41,761 nt of DNA from Microbacterium marinilacus (GCF_019753765.1 NZ_JAIJZW010000007.1:108231-149991); one strand, 5' to 3'; shown: positions 26,251 through 34,269, numbered from the stretch's first letter. The notes: generated by a model from the sequence alone, not told the origin. Numbers and translations are program-made.

Positions 26251-28104
26251 TTACTCGACCGTGACCGACTTGGCGAGGTTGCGCGGCTGGTCGACGTCGA
26301 GGCCCTTCGCCTCGGCCAGGCCCATCGCGAAGACGTGCAGCGGCACGACGGCCAGGATCGGCTCGAACAGCGGGGCCGCGAGCGGGATGCGCAGCACCTC
26401 GTCGGCGCTCGGCAGCACGGCGGCGTCGCCCGCCTCGGCGATCGCGATGACGCGCGCGCCGCGGGCGCGGATCTCCTCGATGTTGGAGACGACCTTGGAG
26501 TGCAGCACCTGCGCTCCGCGCGGGGACGGCACGACGACGAACACGGGCTGCCCGGGCTCGATCAGCGCGATGGGGCCGTGCTTGAGCTCGCCGGCGGCGA
26601 AGCCCTCGGCGTGGATGTACGACAGCTCCTTGAGCTTGAGCGCGCCCTCGAGCGCGATCGGGTACCCCACGTGACGACCGAGGAACAGCACCGAGCGGGT
26701 GTCGGCCATCCAGTGCGCGAGCTGCTCGATGCGCTCCTGCTCGTTGTCGAGCACCCAGCGGATCTTGTCGGGCAGCGCCGACAGCTCCTCGATCTGCGCC
26801 GCCTGGTCGTCGGCGCCCATGGTGCCGCGCACGCGCGCCACGTGCAGGGCGAAGAGATACAGCGCCGTGATCTGCGCGACGAACGCCTTGGTCGATGCGA
26901 CGGCGACCTCGGGCCCGGCGTGGGTGTAGACGATCGCGTCCGACTCGCGCGGGATGGTCGCCCCCTGCGTGTTGCAGATCGAGAGGGTCCTCGCTCCGAG
27001 CCGCGCGGCCTCCTTGACCGCCATGAGCGTGTCCATGGTCTCGCCCGACTGGCTGATGGAGATGACGAGGGTGTCGGGGCCGACGAGCGGGTCGCGGTAC
27101 CGGAACTCGTGCGCCAGCTCGACCTCGACGGGGATCCTCGCCCACTGCTCGATCGCGTACTTGCCGACCAGGCCGGCGTATGCGGCGGTGCCGGCGCCGA
27201 GGATCACGATGCGCGAGATGTCCGCGAACAGGTCGTCGAGGCCGTCGAGCTCGGGGATCACCACGCGCCCCTCGTGCACGCGACCGCGGATCGTGTTGGC
27301 GACGGCCTCCGGCTCCTCGGAGACTTCCTTCGCCATGAAGCTCGACCAGCCGCCCTTCTCCGCCGCGGACGCGTCCCACATCACCTCGAACGGGGACGTC
27401 TCGACGTCGTTGCCGTCGAAGTCGGTGACGGTGACGCCGTCCGGGGTGATCGCGACGATCTGGTCCTGGCCGATCGCGAGCGCCTTGCGGGTGTGCTCGA
27501 CGAACGCGGCGACGTCCGAGCCGAGGAAGTTCTCCCCCTCGCCGAGGCCGATCACGAGCGGGGAGTTGCGGCGCGCGCCGACGACGAGTCCGGGGTGGTC
27601 CTCGTGCATCGCGAGCAGCGTGAACGCGCCTTCGAGCCGGCGCGCCACGGCGCGGAACGCGGCCACCAGGTCGCCGCCCGCCGCGCGGTACTCGCGCCCG
27701 AGCAGCACCGCCGCGACCTCGGTGTCGGTCTGGCTGCGGAACCCGTGACCCTCCGCGACGAGCTCGGCCTTGAGCTCGGAGAAGTTCTCGATGATGCCGT
27801 TGTGGATGACTGCCAGCCGGTCGTCGTCGGCCAGGTGCGGGTGGGCGTTCAGGTCGGTGGGCCCGCCGTGGGTCGCCCAGCGGGTGTGGCCGATGCCTGT
27901 CGTGCCGGTGCCGATGGGACGCGCGTCGAGCTCTTCCCGCAGGCGGGCGAGCTTTCCGGCCTTCTTGGCGCTGTGCAGCGCGCCGTCGCCGTCGATGACC
28001 GCGATGCCGGCCGAGTCGTAGCCCCGGTACTCCAGGCGCGCCAGACCGGCGAGCAGGATGTCCTGGCTCTGTCGAGGGCCGACGTATCCGACGATTCCAC
28101 ACAT
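26251..28104 (-). CDS. glmS: Glutamine-fructose-6-phosphate aminotransferase
   Basis: Makes glucosamine-6-phosphate, the first step of UDP-GlcNAc synthesis. It is 617 aa. The class-II amidotransferase half begins MCGIVGYVG with Cys2 as nucleophile after Met removal. Two SIS domains follow (ISRIVILGAGTAAYAGLVGKY and SVLFLGRHVGYPIALEGALKLKELSYIHAEGF in pieces), ending with DQPRNLAKSVTVE. The ATG lies 7 nt after TAGGAT, so transcription is probably leaderless, though a GGAG sits 2 nt before the ATG. No glmS ribozyme can fit the short upstream gap. Confidence 0.97.
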   Translation of the reverse strand: MCGIVGYVGPRQSQDILLAGLARLEYRGYDSAGIAVIDGDGALHSAKKAGKLARLREELDARPIGTGTTGIGHTRWATHGGPTDLNAHPHLADDDRLAVIHNGIIENFSELKAELVAEGHGFRSQTDTEVAAVLLGREYRAAGGDLVAAFRAVARRLEGAFTLLAMHEDHPGLVVGARRNSPLVIGLGEGENFLGSDVAAFVEHTRKALAIGQDQIVAITPDGVTVTDFDGNDVETSPFEVMWDASAAEKGGWSSFMAKEVSEEPEAVANTIRGRVHEGRVVIPELDGLDDLFADISRIVILGAGTAAYAGLVGKYAIEQWARIPVEVELAHEFRYRDPLVGPDTLVISISQSGETMDTLMAVKEAARLGARTLSICNTQGATIPRESDAIVYTHAGPEVAVASTKAFVAQITALYLFALHVARVRGTMGADDQAAQIEELSALPDKIRWVLDNEQERIEQLAHWMADTRSVLFLGRHVGYPIALEGALKLKELSYIHAEGFAAGELKHGPIALIEPGQPVFVVVPSPRGAQVLHSKVVSNIEEIRARGARVIAIAEAGDAAVLPSADEVLRIPLAAPLFEPILAVVPLHVFAMGLAEAKGLDVDQPRNLAKSVTVE

Positions 28105-28111
28105 GGCTCCG

Positions 28112-28117
28112 ATCCTA
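28112..28117 (-). promoter_or_regulatory. -10 element of leaderless glmS promoter
   Basis: TAGGAT on the minus strand is followed by 7 nt and the ATG. The gap to the XRE gene upstream is only 108 bp. Confidence 0.5.
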
Positions 28118-28212
28118 CGGTCGGCGCCTGGGAGGAGCGGTTGCGGCGCGACGTGACGGGCCGGGATCGCGGACGCCGGATCGCCGCCGGCGACCGGGGC
28201 CGGCGAGGGTCG

Positions 28213-28521
28213 TCAGCTCTCCTGAGCGCCGCGCGGGCGCCGGCGGTAGAGATGGTGCTCGCTGAAGCCGTGCGGGCGGTTCTCCTGCGGGACGTCGTCG
28301 GCGCCGAGACCGGCGATCAGCTCGCCGGGGTCGACCTCGAGCGCCACGGCGAGCTGGATGAGCTTGTGCAGCGTCGGGTTGCCGCGCCCCGACTCGATGC
28401 GCGTGAGGTGGGTGATGTCGATGTCCGCCGCCTCGGCGATCCACTTCCGGGACATGCCGCTCCGGTGGCGCAGGTCGCGGACGCGCTGCGCGATTTCCAG
28501 GGAGGCGGGAGAGGAGGACAT
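28213..28521 (-). CDS. XRE-family transcriptional regulator
   Basis: A 102-aa DNA-binding protein. A Cro/C1-type helix-turn-helix spans about 10-68 (AQRVRDLRHRSGMSRKWIAEAADIDITHLTRIESGRGNPTLHKLIQLAVALEV in consecutive blocks). A short basic C-terminal tail (HGFSEHHLYRRRPRG) follows, with no effector domain. The chosen ATG at 28519-28521 has AGGAGG only one base upstream, an unusually short spacing, and no better start is visible downstream before the HTH. It faces away from a 31-residue membrane peptide and the aldarate genes. The shared control region holds two short palindromes, so autoregulation and control of the divergent unit are likely. Confidence 0.85.
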   Translation of the reverse strand: MSSSPASLEIAQRVRDLRHRSGMSRKWIAEAADIDITHLTRIESGRGNPTLHKLIQLAVALEVDPGELIAGLGADDVPQENRPHGFSEHHLYRRRPRGAQES

Positions 28522-28572
28522 CCCTCCTGCATATCTGCGTGATCCATAAAGTCCAGTCGCACGCAGACGCTC

Positions 28573-28590
28573 GCATATATGCCATGGCAT
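28573..28590. promoter_or_regulatory. Palindromes between XRE gene and the mini-protein unit
   Basis: GCATATATGC (28573-28582) is a perfect 10-bp palindrome and ATGCCATGGCAT (28579-28590) a perfect 12-bp palindrome; they overlap by 4 bp. A near copy, GCATATCTGC, lies at 28529-28538 next to the XRE start. These are plausible operators for the XRE protein. Confidence 0.45.
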
Positions 28591-28593
28591 CTG

Positions 28594-28599
28594 TACACT
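28594..28599 (+). promoter_or_regulatory. Probable -10 for the leader/mini-protein transcript
   Basis: TACACT preceded by TG (extended -10 type: TG-TACACT without the usual spacer base) directly follows the palindromes, so repressor binding would occlude it. No clear -35 is seen. Confidence 0.4.
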
Positions 28600-28825
28600 C
28601 TGGGCTGTGCGCTCCGGCCCGGCGCACGGGGCAGCCCCCCATGCCTGTCCCCCGCCAGCCCCCCGGCGGAAACCCGAAGGGCCTCGGGCGGGGGCGTCGC
28701 CCACGCATCGCGACGCCCTCGCCCGTTCCGGAGGTCATGCTGCCCGCATCGCGTCACCACCCCGCAGGCGCCCGTCGACGCCCTCATGCGCCGGCGCGAC
28801 GACACCCGACGAGGGGAGGCCGGTC

Positions 28826-28921
28826 GTGAGCACCGCCCCACTGTGGGTCGTGCCCCTGATCGTGTGGGTGTGCCTCCTGGGCGTCTACATCTGGCGATCC
28901 CTCGAGGACCGGGAGCGCTGA
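28826..28921 (+). CDS. 31-residue predicted membrane mini-protein
   Basis: From GTG 28826, with GAGGGGAGG ending 6 nt upstream, a 31-aa peptide is encoded. It has a single strongly hydrophobic helix (residues 5-23, PLWVVPLIVWVCLLGVYIW) followed by a charged end (RSLEDRER). The good SD, the hydrophobic helix in an otherwise Arg/Pro-rich frame, and the stop right after the charged tail support a real gene. Length and layout recall small transporter-accessory subunits, but I cannot match a family. It is 156 bp upstream of kdgD and may or may not be on the same transcript. Confidence 0.5.
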   Translation: MSTAPLWVVPLIVWVCLLGVYIWRSLEDRER

Positions 28922-28955
28922 GCGCGCGACCCGAGCGCTCGTCACGGCTCCACCG

Positions 28956-28978
28956 AACGATGCACTCGAAGCATCGTT
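28956..28978. promoter_or_regulatory. Inverted repeat upstream of kdgD
   Basis: AACGATGC (28956-28963) and GCATCGTT (28971-28978) are perfect 8-bp arms around a 7-bp spacer, just upstream of the probable kdgD promoter. It is a good candidate operator. It differs from the motif in front of the aldarate dehydratase gene, so a different regulator may bind it. Confidence 0.5.
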
Positions 28979-28994
28979 GCATCCAGATCGAGGC

Positions 28995-29025
28995 TTGGAC
29001 AGGAATGATCGGACGCGCCTAGCGT
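28995..29025 (+). promoter_or_regulatory. Possible kdgD promoter
   Basis: TTGGAC (28995-29000) and TAGCGT (29020-29025) are separated by 19 bp. The spacing is long, so this is tentative. Confidence 0.3.
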
Positions 29026-29077
29026 GACACCTGACTCATCCGACAGCCGGCTCGCCGGCCCTGCCCCAGGAGCATCC

Positions 29078-30013
29078 GTGGCACGCTTCACCCCCGCCGA
29101 GCTGGCGGACCACCTCAAGGACGGACTGCTGTCCTTCCCCGTCACCGCCTTCGCCGCCGACCTCTCGTTCGACGAGCGCGCGTACCGCGAGCACGTCGAG
29201 TGGCAGTCCGGCTACGACGTCGCGGGCCTGTTCGCGGCGGGCGGCACGGGCGAGGGCTTCAGCCTCAGCCCCGCCGAGTCGGCGGCTGTGGTGCGCGCCG
29301 CGGTCGACAGCTCGCGCCCCGAGGTGCCCGTGCTCGCCTCGGCCGGCGGCGCGACGTGGCAGGCGGTCGAGAACGCCCGCGCCGCCGAAGAGGCCGGCGC
29401 CGAGGGGCTCCTCGTGCTGCCCCCGTACCTCACCGAGTGCGACCAGCGAGGGCTCGAGGCCCACGTCGACGCGATCGCGACGTCGACGCGTCTCGCGATC
29501 ATCGTCTACAACCGCGGGAACGCGGTCTACTCGGCCGAGACCGTGGAGCGGCTGGCCGCACGCCACGAGAACTTCATCGGCTTCAAGGACGCGCTGGGCG
29601 ACATCGAGCAGCTCGCCAAGGTGCGCGCGCGCAACGGCGACCGCCTGTTCTACCTCGGCGGCCTGCCCACCGCCGAGACGTTCGCGCTGCCGCTGCTGCA
29701 GATGGGGATGAGCACGTACTCGTCGGCGCTGTTCAACTTCGCCCCGGAGTTCGCGCTCGAGTTCTACCGCGACGTGCGCGCGCAGGACCGCGAGGCCGTG
29801 ATGGAGAAGCTGTCGCGCTTCGTGCTGCCGTACCTCGAGCTGCGCGACCGCGGCCGCGGCTACGGCGTCTCGATCGTCAAGGCCGGCCTGCGCGCGGTGG
29901 GCCGCGACGCCGGCCCGGTGCGTCCGCCCCTGCACGACCTGCGGGACGACGAGTTCGCCGACCTGTCGGCACTGATCGAACGCGCCGGCATCCGCCGCGC
30001 GGCCGCCGTCTGA
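29078..30013 (+). CDS. kdgD: 5-dehydro-4-deoxyglucarate dehydratase
   Basis: Dehydrates and decarboxylates 5-dehydro-4-deoxy-D-glucarate to 2-oxoglutarate semialdehyde and CO2. It belongs to the DHDPS/NAL TIM-barrel family and is 311 aa from the GTG at 29078. Schiff-base Lys170 lies in FIGFKDALGD, Tyr144 in IIVYNRGN, and the substrate-binding GGTGEGFSLSP near the N-terminus is typical. AGGAG with 5-nt spacing supports this GTG; a GTG at 29024 would add 18 unconserved residues without an SD. It is followed 17 bp later by the aldehyde dehydrogenase that takes its product. Confidence 0.93.
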   Translation: MARFTPAELADHLKDGLLSFPVTAFAADLSFDERAYREHVEWQSGYDVAGLFAAGGTGEGFSLSPAESAAVVRAAVDSSRPEVPVLASAGGATWQAVENARAAEEAGAEGLLVLPPYLTECDQRGLEAHVDAIATSTRLAIIVYNRGNAVYSAETVERLAARHENFIGFKDALGDIEQLAKVRARNGDRLFYLGGLPTAETFALPLLQMGMSTYSSALFNFAPEFALEFYRDVRAQDREAVMEKLSRFVLPYLELRDRGRGYGVSIVKAGLRAVGRDAGPVRPPLHDLRDDEFADLSALIERAGIRRAAAV

Positions 30014-30030
30014 ACCGGAAAGGACCCCTC

Positions 30031-31611
30031 ATGACCGAACTCACCGGACACTCCCTGATCGCGGGCACCCGCGTCGTCGGCACCGCCGGCACCACCCACG
30101 GCATCTCGCCCGCCACCGGCGAGCGTCTCGAGCCGGCGTACACCCTGCTCGGCATCGACCAGCTGGCCGCCGCGACCGCCGCCGCCGAGGAGGCGTTCCC
30201 GTCGTTCTCGACGCTCGCGCCCGAGGCCCACGCCGCGTTCCTCGACGGCGTCGCCGACCGGATCGACGCACTGGGCGACGCGCTGATCGAGCGCGCCGCC
30301 CAGGAGACCGGGCTGCCTGTGGCGCGCCTCACCGGCGAGCGGGCGCGCACGACGGGGCAGCTGCGCCTGTTCGCCGAGGTCGTCCGCCAGGGCGACTTCC
30401 GTGGCGTCCGGGTCGACCCGGCGCTGCCCGACCGCACCCCGCTGCCCCGCCCCGACATCCGGCAGCGCAAGGTGCCGCTCGGCCCGGTGGCCGTGTTCGG
30501 CGCCTCGAACTTCCCCCTCGCGTTCTCCACGGCGGGCGGCGACACGGCGTCGGCGCTCGCGGCAGGCTGCCCCGTGGTGTTCAAGGCGCACAACGCGCAT
30601 CCGGGCACGAGCGAGCTGGTGACGTCGGCGATCGCCGAGGCCGTCGCCGAGCACGGGCTGCACCCCGGGGTGTTCTCGCTCGTCTACGGTCCGGGGGCCG
30701 ACGTCGGCCAGGCGCTCGTGGCGGATCCGCTCATCCAGGCGGTCGGCTTCACCGGCTCGCGCGCCGGGGGGCTCGCGATCGTCCGCACCACACAGGCCCG
30801 CCCCGTCCCGATCCCGGTGTACGCCGAGATGAGCTCGGTGAACCCGGTGTTCGTGCTGCCCGGCGCGCTCGACGGCGACGTGGACGCCCTCGCGGCGGCG
30901 TACGTGACGAGCGTCACGGGTTCGAGCGGCCAGCTCTGCACGCAGCCCGGCATCGCCTTCGTACCGCGCGGCGAACAGGGCGACCGCTTCGTCGCGGCGG
31001 CCGCGCACGCGCTCGGCGACGCGGTCGGGCAGGTCATGCTGACCCCCGGCATCGCGCGCGCCTGGCGCGACGGCGTCTCGGCTCGCGAGCAGCTCGACGT
31101 CGACGTGCTGGCGCGCGGTACGGACGGGGACGGCGACAACGCGCCCGCCCCCGTGCTGCACGCGACGGACGCGTCGACCTTCCTGGGCCTCGAGGCCCTG
31201 CAGGACGAGATCTTCGGCGCCGCCTCGCTCGTCGTGCGCTACGACGGCGCGGACGACCTCGCGGCGGCGGCCGGCCGACTGGAGGGACAGCTCACGGCGA
31301 CGCTGCAGCTGACCGAACGCGATCACGAGCTCGCCGCGACGCTGCTGCCCGTGCTGGAGCGCAAGGCGGGGCGCATCCTCGCGAACGGGTGGCCCACCGG
31401 GGTCGAGGTGGGGCACGCCATGGTGCACGGCGGCCCGTTCCCCGCGACCTCGGACTCGCGGACCACGAGCGTGGGCACGCTCGCCATCGAGCGGTTCCTG
31501 CGGCCCGTCGCCTACCAGAACCTGCCCGACGCGCTGCTGCCGACGCCGCTTCGCGAGGGCAACCCCTGGCACCTCGTGCGCCGCGTGGACGGCGTGCTCG
31601 AGCAGCGCTGA
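30031..31611 (+). CDS. 2-oxoglutarate semialdehyde (2,5-dioxovalerate) dehydrogenase
   Basis: Oxidises 2-oxoglutarate semialdehyde to 2-oxoglutarate with NAD(P)+, the last step of aldarate breakdown. It is 526 aa, typical of the KGSADH subgroup. Nucleophile Cys303 is in SSGQLCTQPG, the general-base Glu266 in YAEMSSVNP, and the cofactor region is VAVFGASNFPLAFSTAGGDTASALAAGCPVV in pieces. The FTGSRAGG motif is present. GGAAAGGA precedes the ATG. The operon ends in a strong UUCG-loop hairpin. Confidence 0.92.
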   Translation: MTELTGHSLIAGTRVVGTAGTTHGISPATGERLEPAYTLLGIDQLAAATAAAEEAFPSFSTLAPEAHAAFLDGVADRIDALGDALIERAAQETGLPVARLTGERARTTGQLRLFAEVVRQGDFRGVRVDPALPDRTPLPRPDIRQRKVPLGPVAVFGASNFPLAFSTAGGDTASALAAGCPVVFKAHNAHPGTSELVTSAIAEAVAEHGLHPGVFSLVYGPGADVGQALVADPLIQAVGFTGSRAGGLAIVRTTQARPVPIPVYAEMSSVNPVFVLPGALDGDVDALAAAYVTSVTGSSGQLCTQPGIAFVPRGEQGDRFVAAAAHALGDAVGQVMLTPGIARAWRDGVSAREQLDVDVLARGTDGDGDNAPAPVLHATDASTFLGLEALQDEIFGAASLVVRYDGADDLAAAAGRLEGQLTATLQLTERDHELAATLLPVLERKAGRILANGWPTGVEVGHAMVHGGPFPATSDSRTTSVGTLAIERFLRPVAYQNLPDALLPTPLREGNPWHLVRRVDGVLEQR

Positions 31612-31624
31612 CCCGCGTTCGCCC

Positions 31625-31660
31625 CAGATGGGCGCATCCCTTCGGGGGTGCGCCCATCTG
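31625..31660 (+). terminator. Terminator with a UUCG tetraloop
   Basis: A 16-bp stem (31625-31640 and 31645-31660, 5' arm CAGATGGGCGCATCCC, one G-T pair) has the loop TTCG. It is followed by CTGTGTT. It separates the kdgD-aldehyde dehydrogenase operon from the next operon. Confidence 0.8.
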
Positions 31661-31665
31661 CTGTG

Positions 31666-31694
31666 TTACAGGTTATGAAGTTGTCTGATAGATT
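31666..31694 (+). promoter_or_regulatory. Promoter of the aldarate dehydratase operon
   Basis: -35 TTACAG (31666-31671), 17-bp spacer, -10 TAGATT (31689-31694). It is one of the best promoters in the window and unusually AT-rich here. The predicted start is near 31701, with a leader of about 32 nt. Confidence 0.65.
31681..31691 (+). promoter_or_regulatory. Candidate FadR/FCD-type GntR operator
   Basis: TTGTCTGATAG matches 9 of 11 positions of the palindrome TTGTCTGACAA, a form used by several FCD-type GntR regulators of sugar-acid genes. It overlaps the -10, so binding should repress. The regulator at 36853-37527 is the natural candidate. Confidence 0.5.
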
Positions 31695-31732
31695 TTGTGG
31701 AGCACCCGGATCGCCTCAAGGACGAAGGATCA

Positions 31733-32863
31733 ATGGCCTACACGCCCGACGCCATACGCTCGCTCACGCTGTCGACGCTCGCTCTGCCGCTGCAGACGCC
31801 GATCTCCGACGCGAAGGTCTTCACCGGACGGCAGAAGCCGATGACCGAGGTCGTCTTCCTGCTCGCCGAGATCGAGACGGAGCAGGGCTTCTCCGGGCAC
31901 GGCTTCAGCTACTCCAAGCGCGCGGGCGGCCCCGCACAGTACGCCCACGCCAAGGAGGTCGCCGCCGCCGCGATCGGCGAGGACCCCAACGACATCCAGC
32001 GCCTCTACACGAAGCTACTGTGGGCCGGCGCCTCCGTCGGCCGTTCCGGCGTCGCGACGCAGGCGCTCGCCGCCATCGACATCGCGCTGTACGACCTCAA
32101 GGCCAAGCGGGCCGGGCTTCCGCTCGCCAAGCTGCTCGGCGCGCACCGCGACTCCGTCCGCACGTACAACACCTCCGGCGGCTTCCTCAACGCCTCGATC
32201 GACGAGGTGCGCGAGCGCGCCTCGCAGTCGATCGAGCAGGGCATCGGCGGCATCAAGATCAAGGTGGGGCTCCCCGACTCCGGCGAGGACCTGCGCCGCG
32301 TGCGCGCCGTGCGCGAGCACATCGGCGACGCCGTGCCGCTGATGGTCGACGCGAACCAGCAGTGGGACCGCGCCACCGCGCTGCGGATGGGCCGCCGCCT
32401 GGAGGAGTTCGACCTGGTCTGGATCGAGGAGCCGCTCGACGCCTACGACGCGGAGGGCCACGCGGATCTCGCCCGCGCCCTCGACACCCCCATCGCGACG
32501 GGAGAGATGCTCGCGTCCGTCGCCGAGCACGAGCGGCTCATCGCCGCACGGGCGTGCGACATCATTCAGCCCGACGCACCGCGCGTCGGCGGGATCACCC
32601 AGTTCCTGCGCCTGATGACCTTCGCCGACCAGGCGGGTCTCGATCTCGCCCCGCACTTCGCGATGGAGATCCACCTGCACCTGGCCGCCTGCTACCCGCG
32701 CGAGCCGTGGGTGGAGCACTTCGACTGGCTCGACCCGCTCTTCGAGGAGCGCCTCGAGACGCGCGACGGCCGCATGGTCGTGCCCGACCGCCCCGGCCTC
32801 GGCATCACCTTCAGCGGCCAGGCCCGCGCCTGGACGACCGAGTCGGTGACCGTGTCGAGATGA
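31733..32863 (+). CDS. L-talarate/galactarate dehydratase (enolase superfamily)
   Basis: Dehydrates an aldarate to 5-dehydro-4-deoxyglucarate, feeding KdgD. It is 376 aa. The catalytic bases are Lys177 (in IKIKVG, with Lys175) and His308 (in LAPHFAMEIH). The Mg ligands are Asp206, Glu232 and Glu258. Each of these is offset by exactly 20 from Lys197, His328, Asp226, Glu252 and Glu278, as I recall them for the Salmonella talarate/galactarate dehydratase. The C-terminal AACYPREPWVEHFDWLDPLF block is also characteristic. The ATG at 31733 follows GAAGGA. The natural aldarate (galactarate, talarate or glucarate) is not decided by sequence alone. Confidence 0.88.
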   Translation: MAYTPDAIRSLTLSTLALPLQTPISDAKVFTGRQKPMTEVVFLLAEIETEQGFSGHGFSYSKRAGGPAQYAHAKEVAAAAIGEDPNDIQRLYTKLLWAGASVGRSGVATQALAAIDIALYDLKAKRAGLPLAKLLGAHRDSVRTYNTSGGFLNASIDEVRERASQSIEQGIGGIKIKVGLPDSGEDLRRVRAVREHIGDAVPLMVDANQQWDRATALRMGRRLEEFDLVWIEEPLDAYDAEGHADLARALDTPIATGEMLASVAEHERLIAARACDIIQPDAPRVGGITQFLRLMTFADQAGLDLAPHFAMEIHLHLAACYPREPWVEHFDWLDPLFEERLETRDGRMVVPDRPGLGITFSGQARAWTTESVTVSR

Positions 32864-32961
32864 GCCCGGCCCGGCCGCCGCGCCGGGTCTCCGTCCCACC
32901 CGACGGGAGCAACGCCCGCGGCACAGCCGCCGCGGACACAATGACAGAGAGGTCTTGGAAG

Positions 32962-34269
32962 ATGTCAGAACGCCTATCGACCCGCCGGATGTGGTGGATC
33001 GCGCTCATCGCCGGCATGGCGTCGTACATCGACGCCGCAGCGATGACGTCCAGCGGCACCGCGCTCGTGCTGCTCAAGGACACCCTGGCGCTCACCCCCG
33101 AGATGATCGGCGTGCTGTCGTCGGCGCTGACCTTCACGGTCGCGATCGGCGCCCTGTTCGGGGGCCGCCTCGGCGACCTGTTCGGCAGGAAGGTCGTCTT
33201 CCTGGCCACCATGGCGATGATCGCGGTCGGCTCGCTGCTGCTCGTGTTCGTCGAGGTGTTCCCCGGGCTGCTGGCGGGCATGATCCTCGTCGGGCTCGGC
33301 GCGGGCGCCGACCTGCCGGTCTCGCTGGCGACCATCGCCGAGATGGCGAAGGCGGGCCTGCGGGGCAGCATGATCGGGTTCAGCCACTTCCTGTGGAAGA
33401 TCGGCAGCATGGTCGCGCTCGGCATCGCCACCGTCGTTGGAGACTGGGGACAGCTCGGCGCGCAGATCCTGTTCGGCCACATCGCCGTCATCACGCTGCT
33501 CACGCTGCTCGGCCGCATCTCGGTGCCCGAGTCCGCGCGCTGGCGCGCGGAACGGCTCGCCGAGAAGGCGGAGGCGACGAGCCGCTCGGACGCGGCGCTC
33601 GGCTGGAGCACGCTGAAGACCCTGCTCAAGCCGCCCTTCGTGACGTACTTCCTCGCCCTCGCGGCCTTCTACACGCTGATGAACCTCGGCTCGAACACCG
33701 TCGGCCAGTACGGCGCCTACATGTACACCGAGGTCGCCGACTCGACCGTGCAGGTGTACTCGACCGTGAAGCTCATCACGATGTTCCTCGGTGCGATCCT
33801 GGTGCTCGTGTTCATGAAGGTGGTCGCGACCCGGTGGCGCATGACGTGGTTCGCCGCGGGCGCCGCCTGCACGGTCGTCGCCATGTGCGTCCCGCTGGTG
33901 TTCGGCCCGCAGGTGTGGACCCTCCACATCATGATGTTCCTGTGGCTCGTGGGCACGGTGTTCGCGGGCGAGGGCATCATGAAGATCTGGACGCAGGAGT
34001 CGTTCCCGACCCTGCTGCGCTCGTCGGCGCAGGGCGCCATCATCGCCATCGCCCGCTTCGGCTCGGCGGGGCTCGCGCTCGTGACACCGGTCGTGCTCGC
34101 GAACGGCCCGCGCGCCCTGTTCGGGCTGCTCGCCGGGGCATGCCTGGTGGCGGTCGTGCTCGCCTTCGTCGTCTTCAGCCGGCAGCGCACCACCGCGATC
34201 GACGAGGAGGAGGCGCAGGAGGTCGGCCCGGAGCCCGTCGCCGTCCCCGACGCGCGCCTCGGTCGATGA
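32962..34269 (+). CDS. MFS transporter, probably sugar-acid importer
   Basis: A 435-aa protein of the major facilitator superfamily (sugar porter/aromatic-acid type) with about 12 hydrophobic segments. The loop signature GGRLGDLFGRKVVF lies near 66-79, and GRISVPESARWRAERLAEKAE in pieces is the central cytosolic loop. The ATG at 32962 is preferred, with AGAGG 9 nt upstream; an ATG seven codons earlier has no SD. It stands between the aldarate dehydratase and the GH106-like gene, whose start overlaps its stop (ATGA). Position suggests aldarate or a glycosylated derivative as cargo. Confidence 0.92.
   Translation: MSERLSTRRMWWIALIAGMASYIDAAAMTSSGTALVLLKDTLALTPEMIGVLSSALTFTVAIGALFGGRLGDLFGRKVVFLATMAMIAVGSLLLVFVEVFPGLLAGMILVGLGAGADLPVSLATIAEMAKAGLRGSMIGFSHFLWKIGSMVALGIATVVGDWGQLGAQILFGHIAVITLLTLLGRISVPESARWRAERLAEKAEATSRSDAALGWSTLKTLLKPPFVTYFLALAAFYTLMNLGSNTVGQYGAYMYTEVADSTVQVYSTVKLITMFLGAILVLVFMKVVATRWRMTWFAAGAACTVVAMCVPLVFGPQVWTLHIMMFLWLVGTVFAGEGIMKIWTQESFPTLLRSSAQGAIIAIARFGSAGLALVTPVVLANGPRALFGLLAGACLVAVVLAFVVFSRQRTTAIDEEEAQEVGPEPVAVPDARLGR

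Larger units (their letters stand above)
28522..28825. other. Gene-free control region and possible structured leader
   Basis: A 304-bp stretch without a credible gene. Its left third (28522-28600) is AT-richer than its surroundings and holds palindromes and a -10 for the right-hand transcript. The rest would be a leader of about 220 nt on the plus strand. It contains CCCCCGCC (28649-28656) able to pair with GGCGGGGG (28687-28694), and a 7-bp hairpin GCGTCGC/GCGACGC at 28694-28700 and 28710-28716. The open frames across it are Pro/Arg/Ala-rich and look like noncoding GC-rich sequence. I do not recognise a known riboswitch. Confidence 0.45.

Noticed and set aside
28105..28212. glmS ribozyme or riboswitch upstream of glmS
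   Set aside because: The gap is only 108 bp and the promoter -10 lies 7 nt before the ATG, which leaves no room for a ribozyme in the mRNA.
25831..28542. A 2.7-kb open frame on the plus strand opposite glmS and acpS
   Set aside because: Its product is Arg/Asp/Val/Gly-rich without domains and is the antisense of clear genes; in GC-rich DNA such frames stay open by codon bias.
28606..28825. Known riboswitch class in the long leader
   Set aside because: I could not match signature sequences of common classes; the stems could be chance pairing in GC-rich DNA. Kept only as an unassigned leader.
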